A stretch of 64,000 nt of DNA from positions 2,071,725 to 2,135,724 of the forward strand of contig NZ_KI421500.1 in the NCBI RefSeq assembly GCF_000473145.1. The letters run 5' to 3'. The stretch comes from Leisingera daeponensis DSM 23529 (GTDB lineage: Bacteria > Pseudomonadota > Alphaproteobacteria > Rhodobacterales > Rhodobacteraceae). Numbering within the stretch: position 1 is the first letter of the stretch; each line of letters begins with the position of its first letter. Of the stretch, positions 15,435-23,766 are shown piece after piece. A model generated the notes under the pieces. It had not been told where the DNA came from, made no database searches, and saw only the letters and a program-made list of their open reading frames with translations. A program made the translations under genes and the position numbers.

Positions 15435-17138
15435 TCAGCCTGCCAGTTCGTCGAGGCTGAGGGCAAAGGTGCCCGCGGCCCCCGCCTGAGCGTGCGCCAG
15501 AAGCGAGGCATGTTCGGGCAGCATCCGGGTGATGTAGAAGCGGGCCAGCTTCTCGCGCGGGCCGCCCTGGTCCGCCATCGCCGCAGCCAAGTGGTAGTGG
15601 CCGCCCAGCACCCGGGCAAAGGCCCGCAGGTACGGCACGGAGCCGGCAAAGCGGTCCTGCAGGTCCTCTTGCGCCACCAGCCACTCGGTGGCCTCGCGCA
15701 GGGATTCGCAGGCCTGCCAGACGGATTCGGCCATGTTCGGGTGGGTGGCGCGGGCGCGCTCGGCCTGTTCCTCGATCTCGTCGATGAGGGCAAAGGCGGT
15801 CTCGCCGCCGTCCATCATCTTGCGCGCCACCAGGTCCATCGACTGGATCCCGTTGGTGCCCTCGTAGATCGCCGTCACCCGCACGTCACGGTAATACTGC
15901 GCGGCACCGGTCTCTTCGATGAAACCCATGCCGCCATGCACCTGCACCCCGGTCTCTGACACCCGGATGCCAGTGTCGGTGCCAAAGGCCTTGGCAATCG
16001 GGGTCAGGAACGCGGCGCGGGCGGCCCAGTCCTTCTCGCCGGTTGCGGTCTGCATGTCGATCGCTTGGGCACAGGCCAGCAGGATCGCGCGGGAGGCAAA
16101 CAGGTCCGCCTTCATCTCCATCAGCATCCGCCGCACGTCGGCGTGGTCTGCGATGACGCCGCTGGCGCTTTTGCCCTGCTTGCGTTCCAGCGCATAGGCC
16201 AGCGCGTGCTGATAGGCGCCCTCACCGGCACCCACACCCTGGCCGCCGACGCCGAGGCGCGCGTTGTTCATCATGGTGAACATCGCAGCCATGCCGCCAT
16301 GCTCCTTCCCGACCAGCCAGCCGGTGGCGCCGTCATATTGCATCACGCAGGTGGGGGAGCCGTGCAGGCCCATCTTGTGCTCCAGGCTGACGACCTTCAG
16401 GTCGTTGGCCTTGCCCGGGTTGCCATCGGCGTCCGGCAGGAACTTCGGCACCAGGAACAGCGATATCCCCTTGGTGCCCGGTGCCCCGTCCGGCAGCCGC
16501 GCCAGCACCAGGTGGCAGATGTTTTCGCAGAAGTCGTTGTCGCCCCAGGAGATATAGATCTTCTGGCCGGTGACCGCATAGGTGCCATCGCCGTTCGGCT
16601 CTGCCTTGGAGCTGAGCGCGCCCACGTCGGAGCCCGCCTGCGGCTCGGTCAGGTTCATGGTGCCGGACCATTCGCCGGAGATCAGCTTGGGCAGGTACAG
16701 ATCCTTGATCGCGTCCGAGGCGTGATGCTCCAGCGCCTCGATCTGGCCCTGGCTCATCAAAGGGGCCAGCTGCAGCGACAGGCAGGCACCTGCCATCATC
16801 TCGTTCACCGCGGTGGCGACCGTCAGCGGCAGCCCCATGCCGCCGTGTTCTTCCGGCGCGCTCATGCCGATCCAGCCGCCTTCGGAGATGGCTTTGAACC
16901 CGTCAGCAAACCCCGGGGAGGTCCGCAGCACGCCGTTCTCCAGGTAAGCGGGCGTCAGGTCGCCGTTGCGCTGCAGCGGGGCCAGCACCTCGTCGCACAT
17001 CTTGCCGGCCTCGTTCAGGATGGCGCTCACGACATCCGAAGGGGCCTCGGCAAAGCGGGCGGTAGCGGCGATTTCGTTATATCCGGTCACATTGTTCAGC
17101 AGAAACTCGTACTCGGAAACGGGGGCACGGAAGGTCAT
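15435..17138 (-). CDS. Acyl-CoA dehydrogenase, DmdC-like long form
   Basis: The 567-residue FAD enzyme has the long acyl-CoA dehydrogenase architecture with an extra C-terminal helical domain. NLTEPQAGSDVGAL and KIYISWGDND mark the flavin and substrate site, and the Glu of IYEGTNGIQSMDL is the usual catalytic base. This group includes DmdC, the methylmercaptopropionyl-CoA dehydrogenase of the DMSP demethylation pathway in roseobacters, but sequence alone does not separate DmdC from related acyl-CoA dehydrogenases. Electrons would pass via ETF to the ETF-QO at 2.9-4.5 kb. It precedes, and is coupled to, the MBL-fold hydrolase. Confidence 0.9.
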   Translation of the reverse strand: MTFRAPVSEYEFLLNNVTGYNEIAATARFAEAPSDVVSAILNEAGKMCDEVLAPLQRNGDLTPAYLENGVLRTSPGFADGFKAISEGGWIGMSAPEEHGGMGLPLTVATAVNEMMAGACLSLQLAPLMSQGQIEALEHHASDAIKDLYLPKLISGEWSGTMNLTEPQAGSDVGALSSKAEPNGDGTYAVTGQKIYISWGDNDFCENICHLVLARLPDGAPGTKGISLFLVPKFLPDADGNPGKANDLKVVSLEHKMGLHGSPTCVMQYDGATGWLVGKEHGGMAAMFTMMNNARLGVGGQGVGAGEGAYQHALAYALERKQGKSASGVIADHADVRRMLMEMKADLFASRAILLACAQAIDMQTATGEKDWAARAAFLTPIAKAFGTDTGIRVSETGVQVHGGMGFIEETGAAQYYRDVRVTAIYEGTNGIQSMDLVARKMMDGGETAFALIDEIEEQAERARATHPNMAESVWQACESLREATEWLVAQEDLQDRFAGSVPYLRAFARVLGGHYHLAAAMADQGGPREKLARFYITRMLPEHASLLAHAQAGAAGTFALSLDELAG

Positions 17139-17279
17139 GGGCGTCCTTTAGCGGTGTTTCGGGGGCGTCCTGGCGCGGGCAGTCTTGGCTTCCCGGCACG
17201 GGCCTATTATGGTCAGTGGCTTGACCGATTACCTAATCGCACGCCTGTTTCAATCAACCAAAACGCCGCGTCACCCGGA

Positions 17280-18230
17280 ATGCCCCAGCACAGCACCGAA
17301 ATCCTTGCCGCCACGGAAGCGGGCATCGCCCGTGCCGCCCAGCTTTTGCGCGAGGGCAAGCTGGTCTCCTTCCCGACCGAAACGGTCTATGGGCTTGGCG
17401 CCGATGCCCGCCAGGGCAAAGCGGTGGCTGCGATCTATGAGGCCAAGGGGCGGCCCTCCTTCAACCCGCTGATCGCGCATGTGCATTCGGCGGAGGCTGC
17501 GCAGCGCTATGTGGAGTGGAACGGCACCGCGGAGACGCTGGCGCATGCGTTCTGGCCCGGCCCGCTGACCCTGGTGCTGCCCCTGCGCGGCGGCCACGGC
17601 ATCTCGCCGCTGGTGACGGCCGGGCTGGACACTTTGGGCGTGCGGGTGCCTGCCCACCCCGCGGCCCAGGCGCTGCTCAGGGCGCTGGACGGCCCGGTGG
17701 CGGCGCCCTCTGCCAATCCTTCCGGCAAGATCAGCCCGACCACTGCGGCGCATGTGAAGGCCGGGCTGGACGGGCGCATCGCCGCCATTCTGGACGACGG
17801 TGCCTGCGGGGTCGGGCTGGAGTCGACGATCATCGGCCTGGCGGGGCCAGAGCCGGTGCTGCTGCGCCCCGGCGGGTTGGCGGCGGAGGAGATCGAGGCG
17901 GTTCTAGGCCGCAAGCTGGCGGTGCGCGATGCGCATGACCCGCTGACCGCGCCCGGCCAGCTGCTGTCGCACTACGCGCCGGGTGCGCCGGTACGACTCA
18001 ATGCCGCAGCCCCGGTGAAGGGAGAACTCTATCTCGGCTTCGGCCCCGGCGCGTGCGACCTGAACCTGTCCGAGCGCGGCGATCTGGCCGAGGCGGCGGC
18101 CAATCTGTTCGGCCACCTGCACCAGCTGGACGCGCTCGGCAAGCCGATCGCCGTGGCACCAATCCCGGAGCATGGGCTGGGCGAGGCCATCAACGACCGC
18201 CTCCGCCGCGCCGCCGCGCCGCGGGATTGA
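17280..18230 (+). CDS. tsaC: L-threonylcarbamoyladenylate synthase (Sua5 type)
   Basis: The 316-residue enzyme makes threonylcarbamoyl-AMP from threonine, bicarbonate and ATP for the t6A37 modification of ANN-decoding tRNAs. The YrdC domain shows SFPTETVYGLGADA, KGRPSFNPLIAHV and APSANPSGKISPT; the C-terminal Sua5 domain begins at GQLLSHYAPGAPVRL, so this is the long form. The frame is open far upstream, but the ATG at 17280 gives the normal N terminus (STEILAATEAGIARAAQLL). The ribosome site is weak. It is divergent from the acyl-CoA dehydrogenase across 141 bp. Confidence 0.95.
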   Translation: MPQHSTEILAATEAGIARAAQLLREGKLVSFPTETVYGLGADARQGKAVAAIYEAKGRPSFNPLIAHVHSAEAAQRYVEWNGTAETLAHAFWPGPLTLVLPLRGGHGISPLVTAGLDTLGVRVPAHPAAQALLRALDGPVAAPSANPSGKISPTTAAHVKAGLDGRIAAILDDGACGVGLESTIIGLAGPEPVLLRPGGLAAEEIEAVLGRKLAVRDAHDPLTAPGQLLSHYAPGAPVRLNAAAPVKGELYLGFGPGACDLNLSERGDLAEAAANLFGHLHQLDALGKPIAVAPIPEHGLGEAINDRLRRAAAPRD

Positions 18231-18380
18231 ACGGCGGGTTTGCAGCACCACGCGGAGTTCCCGCCTCATTTATCCTTATCAGAGAGGCCCCCAACCTTTT
18301 TCCGGTCATCTTTGATTATTGAACCAAAGGGCGGGAGCACTTCCCCCTGCCCCGCAGCGAAACGCCCCTGCGGCAGCGGG

Positions 18381-18938
18381 TCAGGCGTGGCCCGCGCTGG
18401 CCGACAGGGTCAAGGGATCGACGCCAAGCGTCTTCAGCGCTGCTTCCCATTTGCTGTCATCGGCCTGGCCGAAGACCAGCTCGGGACTCGCTTCGGCCGT
18501 CAGCCAGCCGTTCATCGCAATTTCCGACTCCAGCTGCCCCGGCCCCCAGCCGGCATAGCCCAGCAGCACCAGCAGGTCCTTTGGCCCGTGTCCGTTGGCA
18601 ATATCCTCCAGGATATCCAGCGTCGCAGTCATCGAAAAACCGCCCGGCACCTTCAGCGAACTCACATCCGATTCGTAATCCGGCGTGTGCAGCACAAAGC
18701 CGCGCTGGGTTTCCACCGGACCGCCGAAGCGCACTGGCAAAGCTGCCGCGGCGCTGCCTTCGCCGCCCATGTCCAGCTGCTCCAGCAGGTCGCCCAGCGC
18801 CACGCCGTCGGCGGGCTTGTTGACAATAAGCCCCATCGCCCCTTCCTCGCCGTGCGAGCACAGGAAGACCACCGCGTGCTCGAACCTCGGGTCGCCAATT
18901 CCAGGCATTGCAATCAAGAGCTTGCCAGTCAGATCCAT
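18381..18938 (-). CDS. yqgE: YqgE/AlgH family protein (UPF0301)
   Basis: The 185-residue protein belongs to the YqgE/AlgH family, whose biochemical role is still unsettled. The N-terminal DLTGKLLIAMPGIGDPRFEH, HGEEGAMGLIVNKPAD and the later LLGYAGWGPGQLESE are all family-diagnostic. ATG 18938 gives the standard N terminus; the frame stays open for 107 more codons but without family likeness. It is divergent from the DsbD-alpha-like gene (178-bp gap). Confidence 0.93.
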   Translation of the reverse strand: MDLTGKLLIAMPGIGDPRFEHAVVFLCSHGEEGAMGLIVNKPADGVALGDLLEQLDMGGEGSAAAALPVRFGGPVETQRGFVLHTPDYESDVSSLKVPGGFSMTATLDILEDIANGHGPKDLLVLLGYAGWGPGQLESEIAMNGWLTAEASPELVFGQADDSKWEAALKTLGVDPLTLSASAGHA

Positions 18939-19116
18939 GAATTTCCGTCTTTCTGCTGCCTCCCCCCACCATGACGCGCAGCCGCCCGGCACGCAAGGGG
19001 CGCAAAAGCGCCGGGCGGTGAAGCCTCCGGCAAATTTGCCGCAAACACAGGGCGATGGGCAGCCAATGACCGGATCGTGACTTGGCAAACCGCGCCGCCG
19101 GGCGCATGTATTTGGC

Positions 19117-19938
19117 ATGAGAACGACACTGACCAAAGCTGCTGCCTGCGCGGCGTCCATGCTGGCCCTTGCAACCGGTTCCCCGGCCCTGTCCGGCACC
19201 CTGGAGGGAGACATCGCAGAGATAGAAGTGCTGGACGGCGGCATGACACCGCGCGGCACCTACATGGGCGCGCTGCGGGTCAAGCTGCAACCCGGCTGGA
19301 AGACTTATTGGCGTGCGCCCGGCGATGCCGGTATCCCGCCCAGCTTTTCCTGGCGCGGCGCGCGCAACGTCGGCGCGCTGTCGATCACCTGGCCTGCTCC
19401 CGAAGTCTTCCTGACCTCCGGCTACCGCACCATCGGCTATCACGATCAGCTGGTGCTGCCTGTGGAGATCACGCCCGAGACCCCGGGCAAGCCGGTGCGC
19501 CTCAAAGGGCGGATGCAGCTGGGGGTGTGCAAGGATGTCTGCGTGCCTGCCGAGCTGAGCTTTGATCACCAGCTGGACAGCGGCGCAGGCCGCAACCCCG
19601 CGATTGCCGCGGCGCTTGCCAGCCGTCCCTGGTCGGCCAAGGAAGCCGGCGTGCGCCATGCCGCCTGCAGCCTGCGCCCCTCAGAATACGGCATGAAGGT
19701 CACCGCCCGAATCTCGATGCCCCCGGCCGGCGGCGAGGAGATCGCGGTGATCGAGCCCGGCAATCCCAAGCTTTACGCCGGCGAAACCACCACCCGGCGC
19801 GAGGGCGGGCTGCTGGTGGCGGAAACCGAGTTTCTGCCTGCCGACAGCAGTGCCTACGCCATTGACCGCTCGAAACTCCGGATCACCGTGCTGGGGCAGA
19901 ACCACTCTGTCGACATTCAGGGCTGCAGCGCCGGATGA
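19117..19938 (+). CDS. Periplasmic DsbD alpha-domain-like protein
   Basis: The 273-residue product has a signal peptide (AAACAASMLALATGSPALSG) and then a beta-rich domain: MGALRVKLQPGWKTYWRAPG, FLTSGYRTIGYHDQLVLPVE and a Cys pair in LGVCKDVCVPAELSF (CxxxC). This matches the N-terminal thiol:disulfide interchange domain of DsbD, without the transmembrane or C-terminal thioredoxin domain. A role in periplasmic thiol transfer is inferred. Two further Cys (HAACSLR and the C-terminal QGCSAG) are present. Its TGA overlaps the ATG of the Nudix gene. Confidence 0.85.
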   Translation: MRTTLTKAAACAASMLALATGSPALSGTLEGDIAEIEVLDGGMTPRGTYMGALRVKLQPGWKTYWRAPGDAGIPPSFSWRGARNVGALSITWPAPEVFLTSGYRTIGYHDQLVLPVEITPETPGKPVRLKGRMQLGVCKDVCVPAELSFDHQLDSGAGRNPAIAAALASRPWSAKEAGVRHAACSLRPSEYGMKVTARISMPPAGGEEIAVIEPGNPKLYAGETTTRREGGLLVAETEFLPADSSAYAIDRSKLRITVLGQNHSVDIQGCSAG

Positions 19939-20396
19939 GCTCGGCTGACAGCCCGCAGCGCCCGGTGCTTGGCACCATTGCCGTGGTCTGCCGTCACTTC
20001 GATGGCCAGGACCACGTGATCCTGGTGCAGCGCGGCAAGGAGCCGAACGCGGGCTGGTGGGGGTTTCCCGGCGGCCATGTGGAGATGGGCGAGACCGCCC
20101 TGCAGGCCGCCGCGCGCGAACTGATGGAGGAAACCGGCGTCTCCGCCCGGCCGCTGGAATACCTGACCAATGTGGATGTTATTGTCCGCGCTGAGGCGGG
20201 CGCGGTGCAGCGCCAGTACCTGCTGACCGTTGTCCTGTGCGCGCACACCAGCGGTGAGCCGCTGCCGGATGACGACGCCGAACAGGCGGAATGGATCCCC
20301 ATCGCGGAGATCGAAAGCCGCGGCCTGCAGCTGCTGGATCAGGTGGGTGAGGTCGCGCGGCTGGCTCAGGCCCGCTGGCGGGCGCTGAGCCGGTAG
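19935..20396 (+). CDS. Nudix hydrolase
   Basis: A 153-residue Nudix-fold hydrolase. The Nudix box is complete: GGHVEMGETALQAAARELME followed by ETGV, giving the Mg2+-binding REUxEE core. ADP-ribose/MutT-type nucleoside diphosphate derivatives are the usual substrates; specificity is not readable. The ATG overlaps the upstream stop by four bases. The last 31 bases overlap the 3' end of the convergent RND gene, so both coding regions share the DNA there. Confidence 0.93.
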   Translation: MSSADSPQRPVLGTIAVVCRHFDGQDHVILVQRGKEPNAGWWGFPGGHVEMGETALQAAARELMEETGVSARPLEYLTNVDVIVRAEAGAVQRQYLLTVVLCAHTSGEPLPDDDAEQAEWIPIAEIESRGLQLLDQVGEVARLAQARWRALSR

Positions 20397-23300
20397 GCCG
20401 CGCCGCCTGCCAAATACGCCAGCAGCGCCAGCACCAGCGCCCCGGCCACACAGGCCAACAGCCCGGCGCGCACCGGCTCCATTGCCGCCAGCGCGGGCAG
20501 CGCCCGCAGCAGCGGATGCAATGCGCCGGTGGCCATCGCCCAGCCCAGCGTCAGCACCAGCCAGGCCAGCTGCGCCAGCGCGGTGCCCAGCACCAGCCAG
20601 CGAAGACGCCCGGCCCCGCGCCGCAGGGCCCGGCGCAGCGCTGTCATCGGCCGCGACAGATCACGCTGCATTGCCACCAGGGCAGGCACCACCAGCAGCA
20701 CCAGGAACATGCCAAAGCCCAGGCCATAGACCAGAGTGATCACCGTCGGCTTCAGGAACTGCGCCTGCTGCGCGCGTTCGAACAACAGCGGCGCCAGCCC
20801 CAGCACCGTCGTCATCGTCGTCAGCATCACAGGCCGCAGCCGGTCCGCCGCCGCGTCGATGATCGACGGGATCAGCCCGCGGTCTTCGGCGTACTGGTCG
20901 ATCGTGGTCACCAGCACGATGGAATCGTTGATGATGATCCCGGTCATTCCCAGCAGACCCACCACCGTGAACATGCTGAGAGGCACCTCCCACATGTAGT
21001 GGCCCCAGATGGTCCCAACGAGGCCAAAGGGTATGATCGCCATTACCACCAGCGGCCGGGTCCAGCTTGCAAAGATCCAGGCCAGCACCAGGTAGATCCC
21101 GGTCAGGCAGAGGATCAGGCCGGTGCCCGCCTCCTGCAAGAAAGTCTGCTCCTGCTCCGCCAGCCCCGAGAGGCGCCATTCGACCTGCCGCTCGCTGGCG
21201 ATTTTGGGCAGGATCTCCTCCTGCAGCGCCTGCATCACCGCTTCGGCGCGGGCCGGATCGTCCTCCGAGATATCACCTGTCACGCTGATCACCCGGATCC
21301 CGTTCTCGCGGCGCACGGTGGAAAACCCGGTGCGCTGCGTGACCGAGACGATATCGGCCAGCGGCACGTAGATTCCGCTGGGCGCCCGCATCAGGGTGCG
21401 TTCAAGGAAATCGGCGGTCAGTTCGTTCTGCGGCAGCTCCACCCGGATCGCTGCGCTGCGCGGCCCGTCGGGATAGGTGGCCGCCTCAATCCCATTCAGC
21501 CGCGCCCGGAGCGCCCGGCCCAGGCTGCCGATGGTGAAATTCAAGGCCTGGCCGTGCGGGGTGAGGTCCAGGAACACCTCCTCCTTGTCGTAGGCCAGAT
21601 TGTCCTCCACTGCGGACACCTCGGGGAAGCGCAGCAGAGCAGTCTTCAGGTCCTCTGAGGCGGCCTTGAGCGTCTGCACGCTGGCGCCCGCGAACTGCAC
21701 GTCCAGCGCGTCGCCGCCGGGGCCGGACCGCCAGCTGCGGAAGGAGACCGTCTCGACCATAGGGTGGCGGGCCACCTTCTCCTGCAACTCCGCCACAAAG
21801 GCAAAGCTGGAATAGGGCCGCAGGTCGGCGTCGATCAGTTCGATCGAGATGCCGCCCAGCAGGTCTGCATCCTTGCCTTCAACCCCCGACAGGCCGCGGC
21901 CCGCATTGCCGCCGGTCTCGGCCATCACGAAATCCAGCGGGTTGCGGCCGTAGCGTTCGGCGTATTCGGCGCCCAGCGCCTCTGTCGCGCGCTGCATCTC
22001 CCGCATCATCGCAAGGGTATCGGCGCGGGTGGCGCCCTCAACCATGGCGAAATTGCCGGTGACGGAGCCGCGCTCAGGCGCGTTGAAAAAACGCCATTGC
22101 ACATCGCCATTGATGAACAGCGCCGCCTGGCTGGCCAGGATCGCCAATGCCCCCGCCAGCACCGCATAGCGCGCGGTGACGATCAGCCCCATCAGCGGCC
22201 GGAACGCATGGTCGCGCAGCCAGCGGAACCCCCTGTTCACCATCCGGTTCGGCCAGTCGTACCAGTGCCGCGCCTGCGCATGGGTCAGCGCATGGGCCAG
22301 GTGGTTGGGCAGGATCAGGAAGCATTCGACCAGCGAGGCCGCCAGCACCGCGATCACGGTGAAGGGGATGTCACGGATCAGCTCGCCGAACCGCCCGCCC
22401 ACCAGCGTCAGCCCGAAGAAAGCAATGATCGTGGTCAGGGTCGCCGCAAAGACCGGCATCGCCATGCGCCGGGCGGCATTTTCAGCTGCCTGCACCGGGT
22501 TTTCGCCCAGCCGCCGCACCCGGAAATCGGCGTGCTCCCCCACCACGATGGCATCATCCACCACGATGCCCAGGGTGATGATCAGGCCGAACAGGCTGAT
22601 CATGTTAAGGGTGATCCCGGCCGCATACATCAGCGCCACCGCGGCAAACATCGAGGCCGGTATGCCCACCGCCACCCAGAAGGCAATGCGGGTGTTGAGG
22701 AACAGGAACAGCAGGCACAGCACCAGCGCAAGCCCCATCAGCCCGTTGTCGACCAGCAGGTTCAGCCGGTCGGTGATATGTTCGGCGCGGGTGCGGATCA
22801 GCTGCGCTGTCACCCCTTGCGGCAGGCTGGCCTGCATTTCCGCGACCACGTCCTGCACCTGTCCTTGCAAGCGGATCGCATTGCCCTGGTCAGAGCGGTC
22901 GACCCGGATCGACATCGCCGGATTGCCGCCGACAAAATAGGAGCGGTTGCGGTCCACCCCCTCGACCCGCACCGCGGCCACATCATCAATGGTCAGGACG
23001 GAGCCGTCGGGATTGGTGCGCAGGACGATGGCTTTCAGCTCATCCGGCTGGCGTTTCTCGCTGCCGGTGCGCACCCGGGCATTGGCGCCGCTCACATCGC
23101 CTGCGGGATCCGCGTCGACCTCGGCGGCAATGGCGTCGGCGATCTCGCGCATGGTGATGTCATGGGTGATCAGCTGGGCAGTCGGCACCTCGACGATGGT
23201 TTCCGGCGCGGCCACCCCGCGAATGGTGGTGCGGGTCACGCCGGCCTCGAACAGGCGCACCACCAGCTCATCCGCAAAGAGGCCAAGCTGACCAGGTGCC

Positions 23301-23761
23301 ACCGGGCCGCTGATCACCACATCTGTGACCCTGTCGCGCCAGGCGCCGCGCCGCACCTCCGGCTCCTCTGCCTCTTCCGGCAGCGAGGTGATGCCGTCCA
23401 CGGCGCTTTGCACGTCATCGGCCGCCTGCCCCATGTCCGAGCCCGGCTCGAACTCCAGCGTCAGCGTTGCCAGCCCTTCGCGCGAAATGGAGGACGTTTT
23501 TTCCACCCCGTCGACCGCAAGCAGCACCGGCTCCAGCACCTGCACGATGGCGTTGTCCACGTCCTCCGGCCCGGCGCCCTCCCACTCAACGGAGACAGTC
23601 ACCTGCTCGACGATCACATCCGGAAAGAACTGCGCCCGCATATTGGGCATCGCCGCCGCCCCCAGCACCAGCATGATCACCAGAAGAAGGTTTGCGGCCG
23701 TGCGGTGGCGGGCGAAGTAACTGAACAGCCCGCGGGCCGGACGGGGGAGCTTGCGGACCAC
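20366..23761 (-). CDS. RND-family efflux transporter permease
   Basis: A 1131-residue inner-membrane RND pump with twelve predicted membrane helices and two large periplasmic loops. TM1 is NLLLVIMLVLGAAAMP; TM4 holds the proton-relay Asp pair in GIVVDDAIVVGEHADF. The TM10 equivalent reads GIIINDSIVLVTT, with Asn-Asp where AcrB has Lys-Asn. The C terminus has an extra pair of hydrophobic segments (WLVLGTALAQLAWLVLTLGW and LLACVAGALVLALLAYLAGG), longer than AcrB's tail. Start is GTG 23761, five bases past the adaptor's stop. No outer-membrane channel gene is adjacent. Substrate unknown. Confidence 0.92.
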   Translation of the reverse strand: MVRKLPRPARGLFSYFARHRTAANLLLVIMLVLGAAAMPNMRAQFFPDVIVEQVTVSVEWEGAGPEDVDNAIVQVLEPVLLAVDGVEKTSSISREGLATLTLEFEPGSDMGQAADDVQSAVDGITSLPEEAEEPEVRRGAWRDRVTDVVISGPVAPGQLGLFADELVVRLFEAGVTRTTIRGVAAPETIVEVPTAQLITHDITMREIADAIAAEVDADPAGDVSGANARVRTGSEKRQPDELKAIVLRTNPDGSVLTIDDVAAVRVEGVDRNRSYFVGGNPAMSIRVDRSDQGNAIRLQGQVQDVVAEMQASLPQGVTAQLIRTRAEHITDRLNLLVDNGLMGLALVLCLLFLFLNTRIAFWVAVGIPASMFAAVALMYAAGITLNMISLFGLIITLGIVVDDAIVVGEHADFRVRRLGENPVQAAENAARRMAMPVFAATLTTIIAFFGLTLVGGRFGELIRDIPFTVIAVLAASLVECFLILPNHLAHALTHAQARHWYDWPNRMVNRGFRWLRDHAFRPLMGLIVTARYAVLAGALAILASQAALFINGDVQWRFFNAPERGSVTGNFAMVEGATRADTLAMMREMQRATEALGAEYAERYGRNPLDFVMAETGGNAGRGLSGVEGKDADLLGGISIELIDADLRPYSSFAFVAELQEKVARHPMVETVSFRSWRSGPGGDALDVQFAGASVQTLKAASEDLKTALLRFPEVSAVEDNLAYDKEEVFLDLTPHGQALNFTIGSLGRALRARLNGIEAATYPDGPRSAAIRVELPQNELTADFLERTLMRAPSGIYVPLADIVSVTQRTGFSTVRRENGIRVISVTGDISEDDPARAEAVMQALQEEILPKIASERQVEWRLSGLAEQEQTFLQEAGTGLILCLTGIYLVLAWIFASWTRPLVVMAIIPFGLVGTIWGHYMWEVPLSMFTVVGLLGMTGIIINDSIVLVTTIDQYAEDRGLIPSIIDAAADRLRPVMLTTMTTVLGLAPLLFERAQQAQFLKPTVITLVYGLGFGMFLVLLVVPALVAMQRDLSRPMTALRRALRRGAGRLRWLVLGTALAQLAWLVLTLGWAMATGALHPLLRALPALAAMEPVRAGLLACVAGALVLALLAYLAGGAAYRLSARQRA

Positions 23762-23766
23762 GGCCC

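Noticed and set aside
17207..17230. GGTCA-N6-TGACC dyad between the acyl-CoA dehydrogenase and tsaC
   Set aside because: The 5-bp arms are short and could occur by chance; no second site or conserved spacing supports an operator.
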